This document shows positions 26,290-35,460 of a stretch of DNA of 51,575 bases, piece by piece; position 1 is the first letter of the stretch, and the number at the start of each line of letters is the position of its first letter. The notes beneath the pieces are model-generated. The model was given only the letters and a program-made list of their open reading frames with translations, made no database searches and had not been told where the DNA came from. The position numbers and the translations under genes are program-made. The stretch comes from Ruminococcus sp. (GTDB lineage: Bacteria > Bacillota > Clostridia > Oscillospirales > Ruminococcaceae), in the NCBI GenBank assembly GCA_017620025.1, contig JAFZRF010000021.1, positions 1-51,575 of the forward strand. Direction: 5' to 3'.

Positions 26290-27669
26290 TCAGAGCCTGA
26301 GAAGTATCATATCCGATGAACCGCTGTATGACATCAGTGCAGTGCAGGATATCAGGAGCAGCAGCACTATCACCGGTCTTGCTCCTGTCAGCACCGACCT
26401 GAGCTTCGCGCTGCCTGACCTGATGAGCATGGTGCGCAAAAGATCGGATGATGCATACATAGCGATAAGGAGAAGCACGCTGTATGAGCGCAGAAGATAT
26501 ACGGTCAGGGAGTCTGCAAGCTCCCTTGAAGAGCCTGTCATCGCTCCTATGAACCTCATGGAAGAGGATACTGTATTTCCTGAGAACAGTACTCCGAGAA
26601 GTATTATCAGAACTGAGGTATACATCACTCCTGTGGGCTTCATGATCTTGAAACCGCTCAGGAATCTCTCGATCAGCAGGAGCAGTCCGAAGATAAGACC
26701 GCAGAGAAGTCCGTTGGTATTGAAACGGTACCAGAAGCCGATAATGCCGCATACTGATACGGATATCAGTGCCTGAAGCCATCTGTGTGAAGTGAGCTTC
26801 TGCAATGGGCGCTCAATGTATCTGACAAACCAGCGAACAGGCTGGATATGCCATTTCGTCGCAAAGTAGCCGAGCCTGCTGCTGAAGAGCGGGTATCTGA
26901 AGCTGTCAGGGAAGGTATATCCGAAGCATCGGGCTGTGCCCGCTCCCATATCTGCAAAACCGGACAGAGTGAAATATAGACAGAGGACATAGGCAACGGC
27001 ACCGGTCCATGCCGTCAGCGCTGTGAGCTCCTTTACCTTCACACCGTTTACGGCGGAATAGAGCATATACAGATTATCTGCTGCAAGCACCTTCTTTGCA
27101 AGGCCTTTCATAAAAAGAGTAAGACCTGCTCCGAGAGCCTCCGCAGACTGTGAGCGCTTATCCATGATGCGGGCATACCTGTTATAGGTAAGCACCGGCC
27201 CCATTATGATCTTCGGGAACATGAGTATGAAAAGGCCGAAACGTACCATATCCTTTTCGGCTCTCTGTCTGCCGAAGTATATATCCATAAGGTATCCGGC
27301 AGCCGAGAGTGTAACAAGACTGAGACCGAGCGGACACAGTATACGGTGGAGACCGATGACTCCGCTCAGACCTGTAAGTATCCTTGAACGGAGGAGTATC
27401 ATAATGCCGATATCCGCAGACAGGAATGCTGTAAGCGGGATCACAGACAGACCTTTTGCGTCCTTTGCACGCTGTATCACAAGGCCGCCGGAATAGTTGA
27501 GTGCGGCATAGGCTATTGCGAATACAAGCACGGCAAGGCCGGAAAATGATATGAATACAAGACTGAGTATCAGAAGAACGAGCTCCTTGTACTTTGCCGG
27601 TGCAATCTTATGAGCAAGAAGAGACAGCGGAAGAAAGGCGTATATAAAGATAAGGCTGCTATATATCAT
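26290..27669 (-). CDS. MBOAT-family membrane protein lacking the catalytic histidine
   Basis: A 459-residue polytopic membrane protein of the MBOAT family (AlgI/DltB type), which normally O-acylates extracellular polymers with a DHHW or AlgJ-type partner. The first family motif is present as TKWHIQPVRWFVRYIERPL (His274). The second, normally LWHG, reads GFWYRFNTNG, with Tyr314 where the essential histidine belongs; the later YHG is IFG. About 10 membrane segments are evident and the frame is intact. It overlaps the RNase M5-like gene by 11 bases, with GGAGG just before its ATG. It is either a pseudoenzyme kept for another role or a recently inactivated system. Confidence 0.82.
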   Translation of the reverse strand: MIYSSLIFIYAFLPLSLLAHKIAPAKYKELVLLILSLVFISFSGLAVLVFAIAYAALNYSGGLVIQRAKDAKGLSVIPLTAFLSADIGIMILLRSRILTGLSGVIGLHRILCPLGLSLVTLSAAGYLMDIYFGRQRAEKDMVRFGLFILMFPKIIMGPVLTYNRYARIMDKRSQSAEALGAGLTLFMKGLAKKVLAADNLYMLYSAVNGVKVKELTALTAWTGAVAYVLCLYFTLSGFADMGAGTARCFGYTFPDSFRYPLFSSRLGYFATKWHIQPVRWFVRYIERPLQKLTSHRWLQALISVSVCGIIGFWYRFNTNGLLCGLIFGLLLLIERFLSGFKIMKPTGVMYTSVLIILLGVLFSGNTVSSSMRFIGAMTGSSRELADSLTVYLLRSYSVLLLIAMYASSDLLRTMLIRSGSAKLRSVLTGARPVIVLLLLISCTALMSYSGSSDMILLRL

Positions 27670-28258
27670 CTTCTTCCTCCTTCAGCTTTCTTACGTGTTC
27701 TCCGAGCTCTTCGGCTGTCATCATTGTATTGAGCACCTCTATGAGGGCTCCGGCAGACATCAGTGAGGGCAGATCGAGCGAGCGCTGCAGCTTCTGTCTG
27801 AGTGCGCTGCTGTCCTTTCCGCCGCTGAGACCGAGCTCGTAAAGAGTGAGCTTGGTTATATCCGGCTCACTTGTTCTCTCATCGGAGAAGACACCCGCCT
27901 TCTCGAATGCGGCTGTGAGCGTTTTGACATCTATCCCCTCGACGCCGAGTTTTCCCTCCGCCGAGGGCTTTTCCTTGCGCTTTTCCTTGCCGAAGACATC
28001 GGGGATGTACACGTTGATGATGCGCCCTTCATTGACGGCGCTGCGTATGTAGCCTCTTATCTTCCTTCCGGCGCTGTCGGAATCGGTAAGGATTATTATG
28101 CCCGTCTTCCGGGCGTAGTATCTTATCAGCTCGAGCTTCTCCCTGTCACGGAAGATGCCGAAGCCGTTTGTTACTATTATGACTGCGTCAACGACTGAGG
28201 CAAGCTTTATCTTGTCGTACTTGCCTTCAACGATTATGGCTTCCTTTACACTTATCAT
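27659..28258 (-). CDS. rnmV: RNase M5-like Toprim protein
   Basis: The 199-residue protein has an N-terminal Toprim domain with the catalytic glutamate in EAIIVEGKYDK and the paired aspartates in ILTDSDSAGRKI. A C-terminal part of about 90 residues fits DUF4093. In Bacillota, proteins of this layout are RNase M5, which matures 5S rRNA, or close relatives. The C terminus is charged (KLKEEEDDI). It starts one base after the holA stop and has only a weak ribosome site, so translation is likely coupled. M5 usually neighbours ksgA rather than holA, so the exact RNA substrate is open. Confidence 0.82.
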   Translation of the reverse strand: MISVKEAIIVEGKYDKIKLASVVDAVIIVTNGFGIFRDREKLELIRYYARKTGIIILTDSDSAGRKIRGYIRSAVNEGRIINVYIPDVFGKEKRKEKPSAEGKLGVEGIDVKTLTAAFEKAGVFSDERTSEPDITKLTLYELGLSGGKDSSALRQKLQRSLDLPSLMSAGALIEVLNTMMTAEELGEHVRKLKEEEDDI

Positions 28259-28259
28259 A

Positions 28260-29336
28260 TTATCTGCGCCTGCCGTTCTCTGTCATGAGCATCGATGCCA
28301 CTGCCTTTTCAAGAAGCACACGGGGATCGGCTGATGAGGAATTCATCGTAAGTGCCATATCACGAAGTATGCCTATGCACTTCCTGAGATGCGAGGGACT
28401 CATGCGTGTACTGCTGCGGAAGGCGTTCTTTACCTTGAACTCCCACTTATAGCCGAAATCGTGCATGACGTCCGGTATCTGCTTTCCGGATGCCCTTGCG
28501 GCCATGGCACGGTAGAGGTCTATGAATGAGCTTGTTATGGCATAGAACACCTCGACCCTGTTGTTCTTGTCGATATTGATCTCGCTTATGGCTTCAAAGG
28601 CTGCATTGCGGTTCATGGATACTACCGCATCAGCAAGCTTGTAGGCGTTGATATCGCTCTGCTGATGAACGAGGAGAGTGAGCATATCACGGGTTATCTC
28701 ACGCCCTGCCGCATATGCGCAGAGCTTGTCTATCTCGTTCTCTATCATCAGTGTGTCGGAAAGACACATCTCGCTGAGCTCACGGGCACAGTCAAGGGAC
28801 ATCAGACCGCCCCTTGCAGATACCTTCGCCGAGATCTCTCTCGCCATATCGGCAGGTGCGGGTACGTTCAGCTCGCAGACAGTGCCGTTCTTGTCGGCGA
28901 AATCGGCAAGCTTCTTGTTCTTGTCTGCAATAGCGCCCTTCTTGAGCTTTATCTCGAAGCCGGTGACATTGAAGATCACGACGGTATGCGGCGGTATCTC
29001 CTTCAGGACTGCAAGCAGGGACTTCGTGATATCGTCCGGAGACTTGCCGCGGAGGTCTTCATAGGGCTTCTCGCAGTTATAGTCATTGATGAAGACGCAG
29101 TTGTACTCCGTCATCATCGGCATCTGCTGGATAGTGTCCTCAAGAAGGGACATATCAAGCTTTCTGCCCTCAAAGCGGGTAAGGCCGAAGTCCTCGTTTT
29201 CACCGACTGCGGCTTCGATGAGCCTCTTTGTAAGAGCCTGCACCTTTATAACGTCGGTACCGTATATATAGTAAAGCCTGTCAGGCCCGTCCTTCCTGGC
29301 ACGGGCGAGGGCTGTTCGTGCATCTGTTTTAGGCAT
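28260..29336 (-). CDS. holA: DNA polymerase III delta subunit
   Basis: Clamp-loader subunit that opens the sliding clamp. The 358-residue protein has the HolA layout: the early RLYYIYGTDVIKVQALTKRLIEA segment, a divergent AAA+ region without a working Walker A, then SDTLMIENEIDKLCAYA and the C-terminal collar helices with FYAITSSFIDLYRAM. The length is usual. The comEC stop and holA start overlap (TGATG), with AAGGAGG inside the end of comEC. The comEC-holA pair is a common arrangement in Bacillota, which supports both calls. Confidence 0.93.
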   Translation of the reverse strand: MPKTDARTALARARKDGPDRLYYIYGTDVIKVQALTKRLIEAAVGENEDFGLTRFEGRKLDMSLLEDTIQQMPMMTEYNCVFINDYNCEKPYEDLRGKSPDDITKSLLAVLKEIPPHTVVIFNVTGFEIKLKKGAIADKNKKLADFADKNGTVCELNVPAPADMAREISAKVSARGGLMSLDCARELSEMCLSDTLMIENEIDKLCAYAAGREITRDMLTLLVHQQSDINAYKLADAVVSMNRNAAFEAISEINIDKNNRVEVFYAITSSFIDLYRAMAARASGKQIPDVMHDFGYKWEFKVKNAFRSSTRMSPSHLRKCIGILRDMALTMNSSSADPRVLLEKAVASMLMTENGRRR

Positions 29337-31384
29337 CAGAGCCTCCTTATGTAGTATTCGTCGTCTGAGCTGAAAACGAGCTCGAAATTGCTTATATCCG
29401 GCATGGCGGGAATATACCCTGCTGACCTGCTGCCGTAGATGATCTCTGCGCCGTCTGCTGTATCGCAGGGCGTATCGTATCTGTGTACAGTCATTAGTCT
29501 TTTTCCGTCCGGCAGTGAGACGGTCAGTATGCCGTCAGAGAGGCTGTAATGCAGGCTCTCTGTATCGATCTCGGCTTCGCCTTCCGTGAGCATGACAGCT
29601 TTGTCTTCTTCACTTACCGGAGCATCACCGGATATTATCCATGTACCGATATCGCAGAGGGCAAGCTCCTCTGCGTAGGCGGAGTAGAGTGACTGCACCT
29701 TATCTGTGAGTATCACGGTATCAACACTGCTTATGCCGTTTACCGAGAGATACTTCCTTACGTACCTCGGGTCGGAATAGTAGCCGCTGAGGTCTATTAC
29801 ATCAGCTCTGCCCCTGTAGGTAACCACTATTGCGGCACGTCCGTTCTCACCGAGCACTGCTGCGGTAAGAGTATTATAACGGCTGCGGTTCACAACGACC
29901 GATACGGCGGCGGCTGATACCATTGCGGCAGATATCAGGACTGCCGTTATCCTCCTGCTGCGGAATGCGAGGTACATTATTACAGCTGTGATGCCGAATG
30001 CAAAGACAACTGCGCATACCTCATAGCCGGAGCGGTTGACATAGACGCCCGGAACGGATGCTATCCGCTGCGATGCTGATATCATACCGTCAAGGAGAAT
30101 ACCGGCTATCCAGAGGAAATTGACGTAACCGCCGGATATGGCATAAAGGAGTCCGGTCACCATAGCTGCAGCGCATACCGGTACGGCTGCGATGTTCGTT
30201 ACCGGTGATATTATAGAAGTCTCGTCAAAGAACCACAGAGACAGCGGAAAGACTGACAGCGTCGTGAAGAAGCCTGTAAGCAGTATCATTCCGGCCTTGC
30301 GTACAGGAGTATCCGCTGTATGGCCTTTGAGCATAAATGGTGCAAGCACGGCAATGCCGAATGTTCCTGCTAAGGAAAGCAGGAATCCGGCGGAATATAT
30401 CGCACAGGGGTCTGTGATACTGATGAGCAGTGAAGCTATGGCAAGACCGTTGAGCGGATCGCTGCGGCGCCGGAAGAGCTTTGCGAGCACGACAAGATCG
30501 AGCATCAGTGCGGCTCTTATAGCTGACACGGGGCTGCCTGCCATTAGTATCAGCAGTATCATAAAGATATTGAGGACTGTGAATGACAGCACTCTGCCTG
30601 CTCTCAGCTTTCTCAGGAGGAGCAGTATCATACCTGCAAGTATCGAGACATGAAGTCCCGATACAGCAAGCAGATGACCGATTCCCGTCCTGTAGAGGAC
30701 AGTCTTTGCAGAGCGGTCAAGAGTACCCTTTTCACCGAAAACTATGCCGGCAAGGAAGCTGCCGCTGTTTTCACCGAGGGCTATACGGAAATCGGATATC
30801 ATGCGCTCACGGTAAGAAGCTATGGCTCGTTTAAGCACAAAGCCATCCCGTCCTATAAGCTCAGTATCCTTCACCCGCTTCGCCTCAAGGAAGATATGCT
30901 GTGAAAAGCTGTAGTTCCTTGTAGAGTAGAGGTAGGTGTCCTCCGGAGCTGTGATCATACAGCTGCCGATACGGATAGTATCACCGACCGATGCACCTGT
31001 ATCAGCGCCGTAGTAAGTTATACGTGCATTCACCGGCTCCATGCCGTCGGAAACGACAGCTCCACGGAGCACATATGATGCAGTATCACCGGTATAGCGG
31101 TCTATGTCCTCAACAGTACCGGCAAAGGTGCATTCCCTGCCGATAAAGGCCTGCTGCGGTGATATGACAAAATGCTCATAACCAAGGCGCATACATACGG
31201 CCGCTGCAAAGAACACAGTAATAAGCACTGCATCATAACGGTCAAGGCCGATACGCTTTCGCAGTACAAAGAGCATGACGGCGGCTATGGCTGTTATAAC
31301 GAGACCGTTTATACCTAAAAGAAAAGAAGCGAAAAACGATCCCGACATATATGCTGCTGCCGCTCCAATAGTTTTTCGCTTCAT
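29336..31384 (-). CDS. comEC: ComEC/Rec2 family membrane protein with degenerate nuclease-like domain
   Basis: ComEC forms the inner-membrane channel for single-stranded DNA in transformation. The 682-residue protein has an N-terminal membrane region, a DUF4131-like beta domain (about 80-190), the Competence domain with GIGHLLAVSGLHVSIL, many membrane segments, and a C-terminal region of about 180 residues in the position of the metallo-beta-lactamase-like domain. The metal-binding HxHxDH pattern is absent: the strand expected to read like LSHPDADH reads VILTDKVQSLYS. DNA uptake without strand degradation, or loss of function, are both possible. No other com genes are here apart from a TfoX-like protein at 44743. 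Confidence 0.9.
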   Translation of the reverse strand: MKRKTIGAAAAYMSGSFFASFLLGINGLVITAIAAVMLFVLRKRIGLDRYDAVLITVFFAAAVCMRLGYEHFVISPQQAFIGRECTFAGTVEDIDRYTGDTASYVLRGAVVSDGMEPVNARITYYGADTGASVGDTIRIGSCMITAPEDTYLYSTRNYSFSQHIFLEAKRVKDTELIGRDGFVLKRAIASYRERMISDFRIALGENSGSFLAGIVFGEKGTLDRSAKTVLYRTGIGHLLAVSGLHVSILAGMILLLLRKLRAGRVLSFTVLNIFMILLILMAGSPVSAIRAALMLDLVVLAKLFRRRSDPLNGLAIASLLISITDPCAIYSAGFLLSLAGTFGIAVLAPFMLKGHTADTPVRKAGMILLTGFFTTLSVFPLSLWFFDETSIISPVTNIAAVPVCAAAMVTGLLYAISGGYVNFLWIAGILLDGMISASQRIASVPGVYVNRSGYEVCAVVFAFGITAVIMYLAFRSRRITAVLISAAMVSAAAVSVVVNRSRYNTLTAAVLGENGRAAIVVTYRGRADVIDLSGYYSDPRYVRKYLSVNGISSVDTVILTDKVQSLYSAYAEELALCDIGTWIISGDAPVSEEDKAVMLTEGEAEIDTESLHYSLSDGILTVSLPDGKRLMTVHRYDTPCDTADGAEIIYGSRSAGYIPAMPDISNFELVFSSDDEYYIRRL

Positions 31385-31405
31385 ATTATTCCTCTGTATC
31401 AGGGA

Positions 31406-31945
31406 TCACTTGAAGAACAGAGGCAGCTTTTCAAGGAATATGATATCGTCTCTGTCGGCAGCGTCGCCCTCTGCAAGGACTGCTGCCTTGCCGGTGATAG
31501 TTCCTCCGGCTGCTTCTGTGAGCTTTTCGAGTGCGTTGAGTGACTCGCCCGTGCTGATAACATCATCAAGTATCAGAACCTTCTTGCCGTTTATCAGCTC
31601 GGCCTTCTCCTTTGAGAGGTGGAGCACCTGCTCTGCGGCAGTGGTGATTGACTTGACTGTTACTGATATGGGATCGGTCATGTAGAGCTTTACGGACTTG
31701 CGGGCTACTACATAGGGCTTGCCGCTCTGTCTTGCCATTTCGTATGCAAGCGGGATACCCTTGGATTCGGCTGTTATGATAACATCGAAATCCGGGCACT
31801 TTTTCAGAAGCTCCTCTGCCGACTTCACTGTGATCTCCACATCGGAGAACATTACGAAAGCGGCGATATCGAGCTTGTCGTTGAGCGGGCATATCGGCAG
31901 CTCTCTTTCAAGACCTGCTATAGTCATCTTGTATGTTCCGGCCAT
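31406..31945 (-). CDS. Phosphoribosyltransferase, adenine PRTase-like
   Basis: The 179-residue protein has the PRPP-binding loop VLILDDVISTGES (about 120-132) and the TAESKGIPLAYEMAR and VVARKSVK segments seen in adenine and xanthine phosphoribosyltransferases. It would make a nucleotide from a free base and PRPP. The N terminus does not match classical Apt (no FPKPGI-like stretch), so the base used is uncertain and a purine-regulator-like role is possible. It lies 10 bases after the HIT gene in the long operon, with GGAGAA before its start. HIT proteins hydrolyse adenosine phosphoramidates, so a purine link between the neighbours is reasonable. Confidence 0.85.
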   Translation of the reverse strand: MAGTYKMTIAGLERELPICPLNDKLDIAAFVMFSDVEITVKSAEELLKKCPDFDVIITAESKGIPLAYEMARQSGKPYVVARKSVKLYMTDPISVTVKSITTAAEQVLHLSKEKAELINGKKVLILDDVISTGESLNALEKLTEAAGGTITGKAAVLAEGDAADRDDIIFLEKLPLFFK

Positions 31946-31955
31946 GGTGTTCTCC

Positions 31956-32309
31956 TTATTCGGTCTTGCCGAGAGACTCAGGTCCCCAGCCCATTTTAAC
32001 GCCTGCGAGCATATGGAAGTGGAGGTGCTTTACGGTCTGGCCTGCGTCATCGCCGCAGTTGTTGATGATACGGTAGCTCTCGATACCCTCGGCCTTTGCA
32101 ATCTTTGCAGCTGCCTCGAATACCTTTGCCACGAGAGAGGAGTTCTCCTCTGTAATGTCATTTGCACTTGTGATATGCACCTTGGGGATGATGAGGTAGT
32201 GTACAGGTGCGATAGGAGCTATGTCCTTGAATGAGTATACATATTCGTCTTCGTATACCTTTGTGCTCGGGATCTCGCCGTCGATGATCTTGCAGAAAAT
32301 GCAGTCCAT
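31956..32309 (-). CDS. HIT-family (HinT-like) nucleotide-binding protein
   Basis: A 117-residue HIT protein, of the group that hydrolyses AMP-lysine and related adenosine phosphoramidates. It shows the N-terminal CIFCKIIDGEIPS with the zinc-type cysteine pair, the YSFKDIAPIAPVHYLIIPK segment and the histidine triad HLHFHML near the end. I start at 32309, where AAAGGAG lies upstream; the open frame continues 32 codons further into the previous gene without a ribosome site. Confidence 0.95.
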   Translation of the reverse strand: MDCIFCKIIDGEIPSTKVYEDEYVYSFKDIAPIAPVHYLIIPKVHITSANDITEENSSLVAKVFEAAAKIAKAEGIESYRIINNCGDDAGQTVKHLHFHMLAGVKMGWGPESLGKTE

Positions 32310-32322
32310 AATTATTACTCCT

Positions 32323-32733
32323 TTACTTGTTTTCAAAATACTTCTTCCACGAAGGTTTGATATACAATTCATCATGCCGGTACAGTATATCGTCATCAAA
32401 TTCACTGGTCAGGTACAGATCGCCGTCGATACTGTCAAGCAGCCGGCTCACAAGGCGGCAGATCATTTCATCTGTTCCGTCAGGATACAGCTGGAAACTG
32501 ATCTTATGATTCACCGTCACACCGTAATCCTCTTTCAGGAAGCGGTAAGATATCTTATCGCTCTCATCAGGAGTATGGCTCCATATCACGTAATAATCCG
32601 TTACTACGGTTATACTGCCGTCTTTTTCATATTTCTTTTCATGATCAATGCTTTCATTTTTCAGAAATGAAGCCATGATCATGAAAAGCTCTTCAACTGT
32701 TCCGCTGAAATACAATTTAAGATAGAATTGCAT
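32323..32733 (-). CDS. Hypothetical cytoplasmic protein
   Basis: I do not recognise this 136-residue acidic protein. It has no signal peptide or membrane segment. It alternates short strands and helices, including a VTDYYVIWSHTPDES stretch and a helix EMICRLVSRLLDSIDGD before a strand-rich end (DGDLYLTSEFDDDILYR). The size and pattern faintly recall SitI3-like immunity proteins, but no toxin gene is near and I do not assert that. It sits 24 bases after alaS and 13 before the HIT gene in the same direction, and the frame is clean, so it is a real member of the operon. Confidence 0.7.
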   Translation of the reverse strand: MQFYLKLYFSGTVEELFMIMASFLKNESIDHEKKYEKDGSITVVTDYYVIWSHTPDESDKISYRFLKEDYGVTVNHKISFQLYPDGTDEMICRLVSRLLDSIDGDLYLTSEFDDDILYRHDELYIKPSWKKYFENK

Positions 32734-32757
32734 ATCATAGACCTCATAGGAAGCTTA

Positions 32758-35388
32758 TCACTTAATAGTAGTTGTTACTATCTCCTCAAACTTTGCAAGT
32801 GCTTCGTCGATCTTTGTGATGTCTCCTGCACCTGCCATAGCGCCGTCGGGCTTTCCGCCGCCCTTGCCGCCTGTTACTGCAGCAGCTTCACGGACGATCT
32901 TGCCTGCGTTTCCGCCCTTTGCAACAGCGTCCTTTGTACATACGCAGTAAAGTGTGCCCTTCTCGCCGTTTACTGCTGCAAACAGTGCGATGATAGCTTC
33001 TTCCTTATCCTTTACGCTGTCGCCGAGCTTTCTGAGTGCATCGGGTGCTGTGCCGTCCATACGTGCAGATACAAGCTTTATGCCGTCTACTGTCTTTGCA
33101 TTGTCAAACAGAGCGGAGGTCTTGGCATTTGCTATCTGCTGGTTGAGGCTTTCAAGCTTCTTGTCCTTCTCCTTGAGCTCTGCTGCTACTGCTGCGCACT
33201 TCTCGGGGAGCTCTGTAACGTTTGCAAGCTTCAGAGCCTTTGCTGCACGGCTGATTGAATCCTTGTAGCCGTTGAGGAGCTCAAGCACGCCTGTACCTGT
33301 AACTGCCTCGATACGTCTTACGCCTGCTGCTACTGAGCTCTCTGATACGATCTTGAAGAGACCGATCTGAGCTGCGTTGGATACGTGTGTACCGCCGCAG
33401 AACTCTACAGAGTCGCCGGCCGTTACTACTCTTACAGTATCGCCGTACTTCTCGCCGAAGAGAGCCATTGCGCCGAGCTTCTTTGCCTCCTCGATAGGCA
33501 TCTCCTCCATAGTTACGGGGATAGCTGACATAATGATCATATTTACGATGTTCTCAACATCTGCAATCTCCTGCTCTGTCATTGCGGAGAAGTGGTTGAA
33601 GTCGAAACGGCAGGCCTTCTCGTTTACGAGCTGTCCGGCCTGGTGTACATGGTCGCCGAGTACTGCACGGAGCGCGTACTGGAGAAGGTGTGCGGATGTA
33701 TGATTACGCTTGATTGCGTTTCTTCTGTTGGTATCGATAGAGGCTGTTACCTTGTCACCCTTTGAGATCGTACCCTCTGTAACAGATGCGATGTGGAGGA
33801 AGTGACCCTCGTTCTTCATGGTATCGGCAACGGCTGCTGTAGCAGAGCCTGTGGAGATGATACCGGTATCGCCTACCTGTCCGCCGCTCTCTGCATAGAA
33901 GGGAGTCCTGTCAATGATGATTACTACGTCCTCACCCTCGTTTGCGGACTCTACCTCCGTGCCGTCCTTATAGATAGCAAGTACTGTGGAATCATCGGAT
34001 ACAACGTCGGTATAGCCTGTGAATACTGTCTTTGGAGCATCTACCTTGATGCTGTTGTCAGCCCATGAAGAGCCTGCCTTTGCAAGGTGATCCGCCTTTG
34101 CTCTCTGGCGCTGCTCGAGTGCGAGCTCCTTGAAGCGGTCGGAATCAACGGTAAGGCCCTTCTCCTCGCAGATCTCGATAGTAAGGTCTATCGGGAAGCC
34201 GTAGGTATCGGAGAGCTGGAATGCATGATCGCCGGAGAGAACGTTCTTGCCGGACTCTGAGAGCTCTGCGATGAAGCCGTTGAGGAGCTCTGTGCCCTTG
34301 TCTACTGTACGTGCGAATGCTTCTTCCTCTACGCCGATGATCTTCTTGATATAGTCACGCTTCTCTGCAAGCTCAGGATATGCGCCTGCATTCTCGTTGA
34401 TAACTGTATCGCATACCTCACAGAGGAAGGGACGCTTGATGCCGAGGAGTCTGCCGTGACGTGCGGCTCTTCTCAGGAGACGGCGGAGAACATAGCCTCT
34501 GCCCTCGTTGGAAGGCATGATGCCGTCGCCTACCATGAAGGTAGTGCTTCTGATATGGTCTGTGATTACACGGAGGGATACGTCAGTCTTCGCATCCTTC
34601 TTGTACTCAACTCCTGCGATGGAGGAGATGTGCTTCATGATGTTCTGTACTGTATCTACCTCGAAGATATTGTCAACACCCTGCATTACACAGGCAAGTC
34701 TCTCAAGACCCATACCTGTATCGATGTTCTTGTTCTTCATTTCCTCGTAGTGGCCGTTTCCGTCGCTGTCGAACTGGCTGAATACAAGGTTCCATATCTC
34801 AATGACTCTGTCGCAGTCGCTTGCCTGCTCAAAGTTCTCGAAGGGGCCGTAAGCCTCTCCGCGGTCGAAGTGTATTTCGGAACATGGGCCGCAGGGACCT
34901 GAGCCGTGCTCCCAGAAGTTGTCCTTCTTGCCGAGACGGATGATCCTGTCGTGGGGGATGCCGATATTGTTCTCCCAGATCTGCTCAGCTTCGTCGTCGC
35001 TCTCGTATATGGTTATCCAGAGACGGTCTGCGGGGATCTCAAGTGTCTTTGTAAGGAACTCCCATGCCCAGTCGATAGCTTCGGTCTTGAAGTAATCACC
35101 GAAGGAGAAGTTTCCGAGCATCTCGAAGTATGTGCCGTGACGTGCTGTCTTTCCTACGCTCTCGATATCGGGAGTACGGATACACTTCTGGCAGGTGGTC
35201 ACTCTCACATTCGGAGGAGTAGCCTGTCCGAGGAAGAACTTCTTCAGAGGAGCCATACCTGAGTTGATGAGCAGGAGGCTCTTGTCGCCCTGAGGCACAA
35301 GAGAAGCGCTCGCCATACGGGTATGGTTCTTGCTCTCAAAGAACGAAAGATACTTTTCACGTAGATCATTAAGACCTGTCCACTGCAT
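32758..35388 (-). CDS. alaS: Alanyl-tRNA synthetase
   Basis: Charges tRNA-Ala with alanine and edits mischarged tRNA. The 876-residue length is standard. It has the class II catalytic core (RMASASLVPQGDKSLLLINSGMAPLK, GRGYVLRRLLRRAARHGR), the tRNA-recognition region, and the editing domain with zinc-type motifs HTSAHLLQYALR and CGGTHVSN. The C-terminal oligomerisation domain has a GGKGGGKPDGAMAGAG loop. I start at the ATG at 35388, preceded by AAAGGAG; the 70 extra codons of open frame upstream are the T-box leader. It is the first gene of a predicted 11-gene operon. Confidence 0.97.
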   Translation of the reverse strand: MQWTGLNDLREKYLSFFESKNHTRMASASLVPQGDKSLLLINSGMAPLKKFFLGQATPPNVRVTTCQKCIRTPDIESVGKTARHGTYFEMLGNFSFGDYFKTEAIDWAWEFLTKTLEIPADRLWITIYESDDEAEQIWENNIGIPHDRIIRLGKKDNFWEHGSGPCGPCSEIHFDRGEAYGPFENFEQASDCDRVIEIWNLVFSQFDSDGNGHYEEMKNKNIDTGMGLERLACVMQGVDNIFEVDTVQNIMKHISSIAGVEYKKDAKTDVSLRVITDHIRSTTFMVGDGIMPSNEGRGYVLRRLLRRAARHGRLLGIKRPFLCEVCDTVINENAGAYPELAEKRDYIKKIIGVEEEAFARTVDKGTELLNGFIAELSESGKNVLSGDHAFQLSDTYGFPIDLTIEICEEKGLTVDSDRFKELALEQRQRAKADHLAKAGSSWADNSIKVDAPKTVFTGYTDVVSDDSTVLAIYKDGTEVESANEGEDVVIIIDRTPFYAESGGQVGDTGIISTGSATAAVADTMKNEGHFLHIASVTEGTISKGDKVTASIDTNRRNAIKRNHTSAHLLQYALRAVLGDHVHQAGQLVNEKACRFDFNHFSAMTEQEIADVENIVNMIIMSAIPVTMEEMPIEEAKKLGAMALFGEKYGDTVRVVTAGDSVEFCGGTHVSNAAQIGLFKIVSESSVAAGVRRIEAVTGTGVLELLNGYKDSISRAAKALKLANVTELPEKCAAVAAELKEKDKKLESLNQQIANAKTSALFDNAKTVDGIKLVSARMDGTAPDALRKLGDSVKDKEEAIIALFAAVNGEKGTLYCVCTKDAVAKGGNAGKIVREAAAVTGGKGGGKPDGAMAGAGDITKIDEALAKFEEIVTTTIK

Positions 35389-35460
35389 AATAAAAATCTC
35401 CTTTAATAATATTTGCGGTGTGCTGTCAGGCTTCCGCCTGCCCTTGTACGGTGCGGTAAA

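Noticed and set aside
32323-32733. Immunity protein of a contact-dependent toxin
   Set aside because: Only a faint resemblance in size and pattern; no toxin gene adjoins it and it sits in a housekeeping operon.
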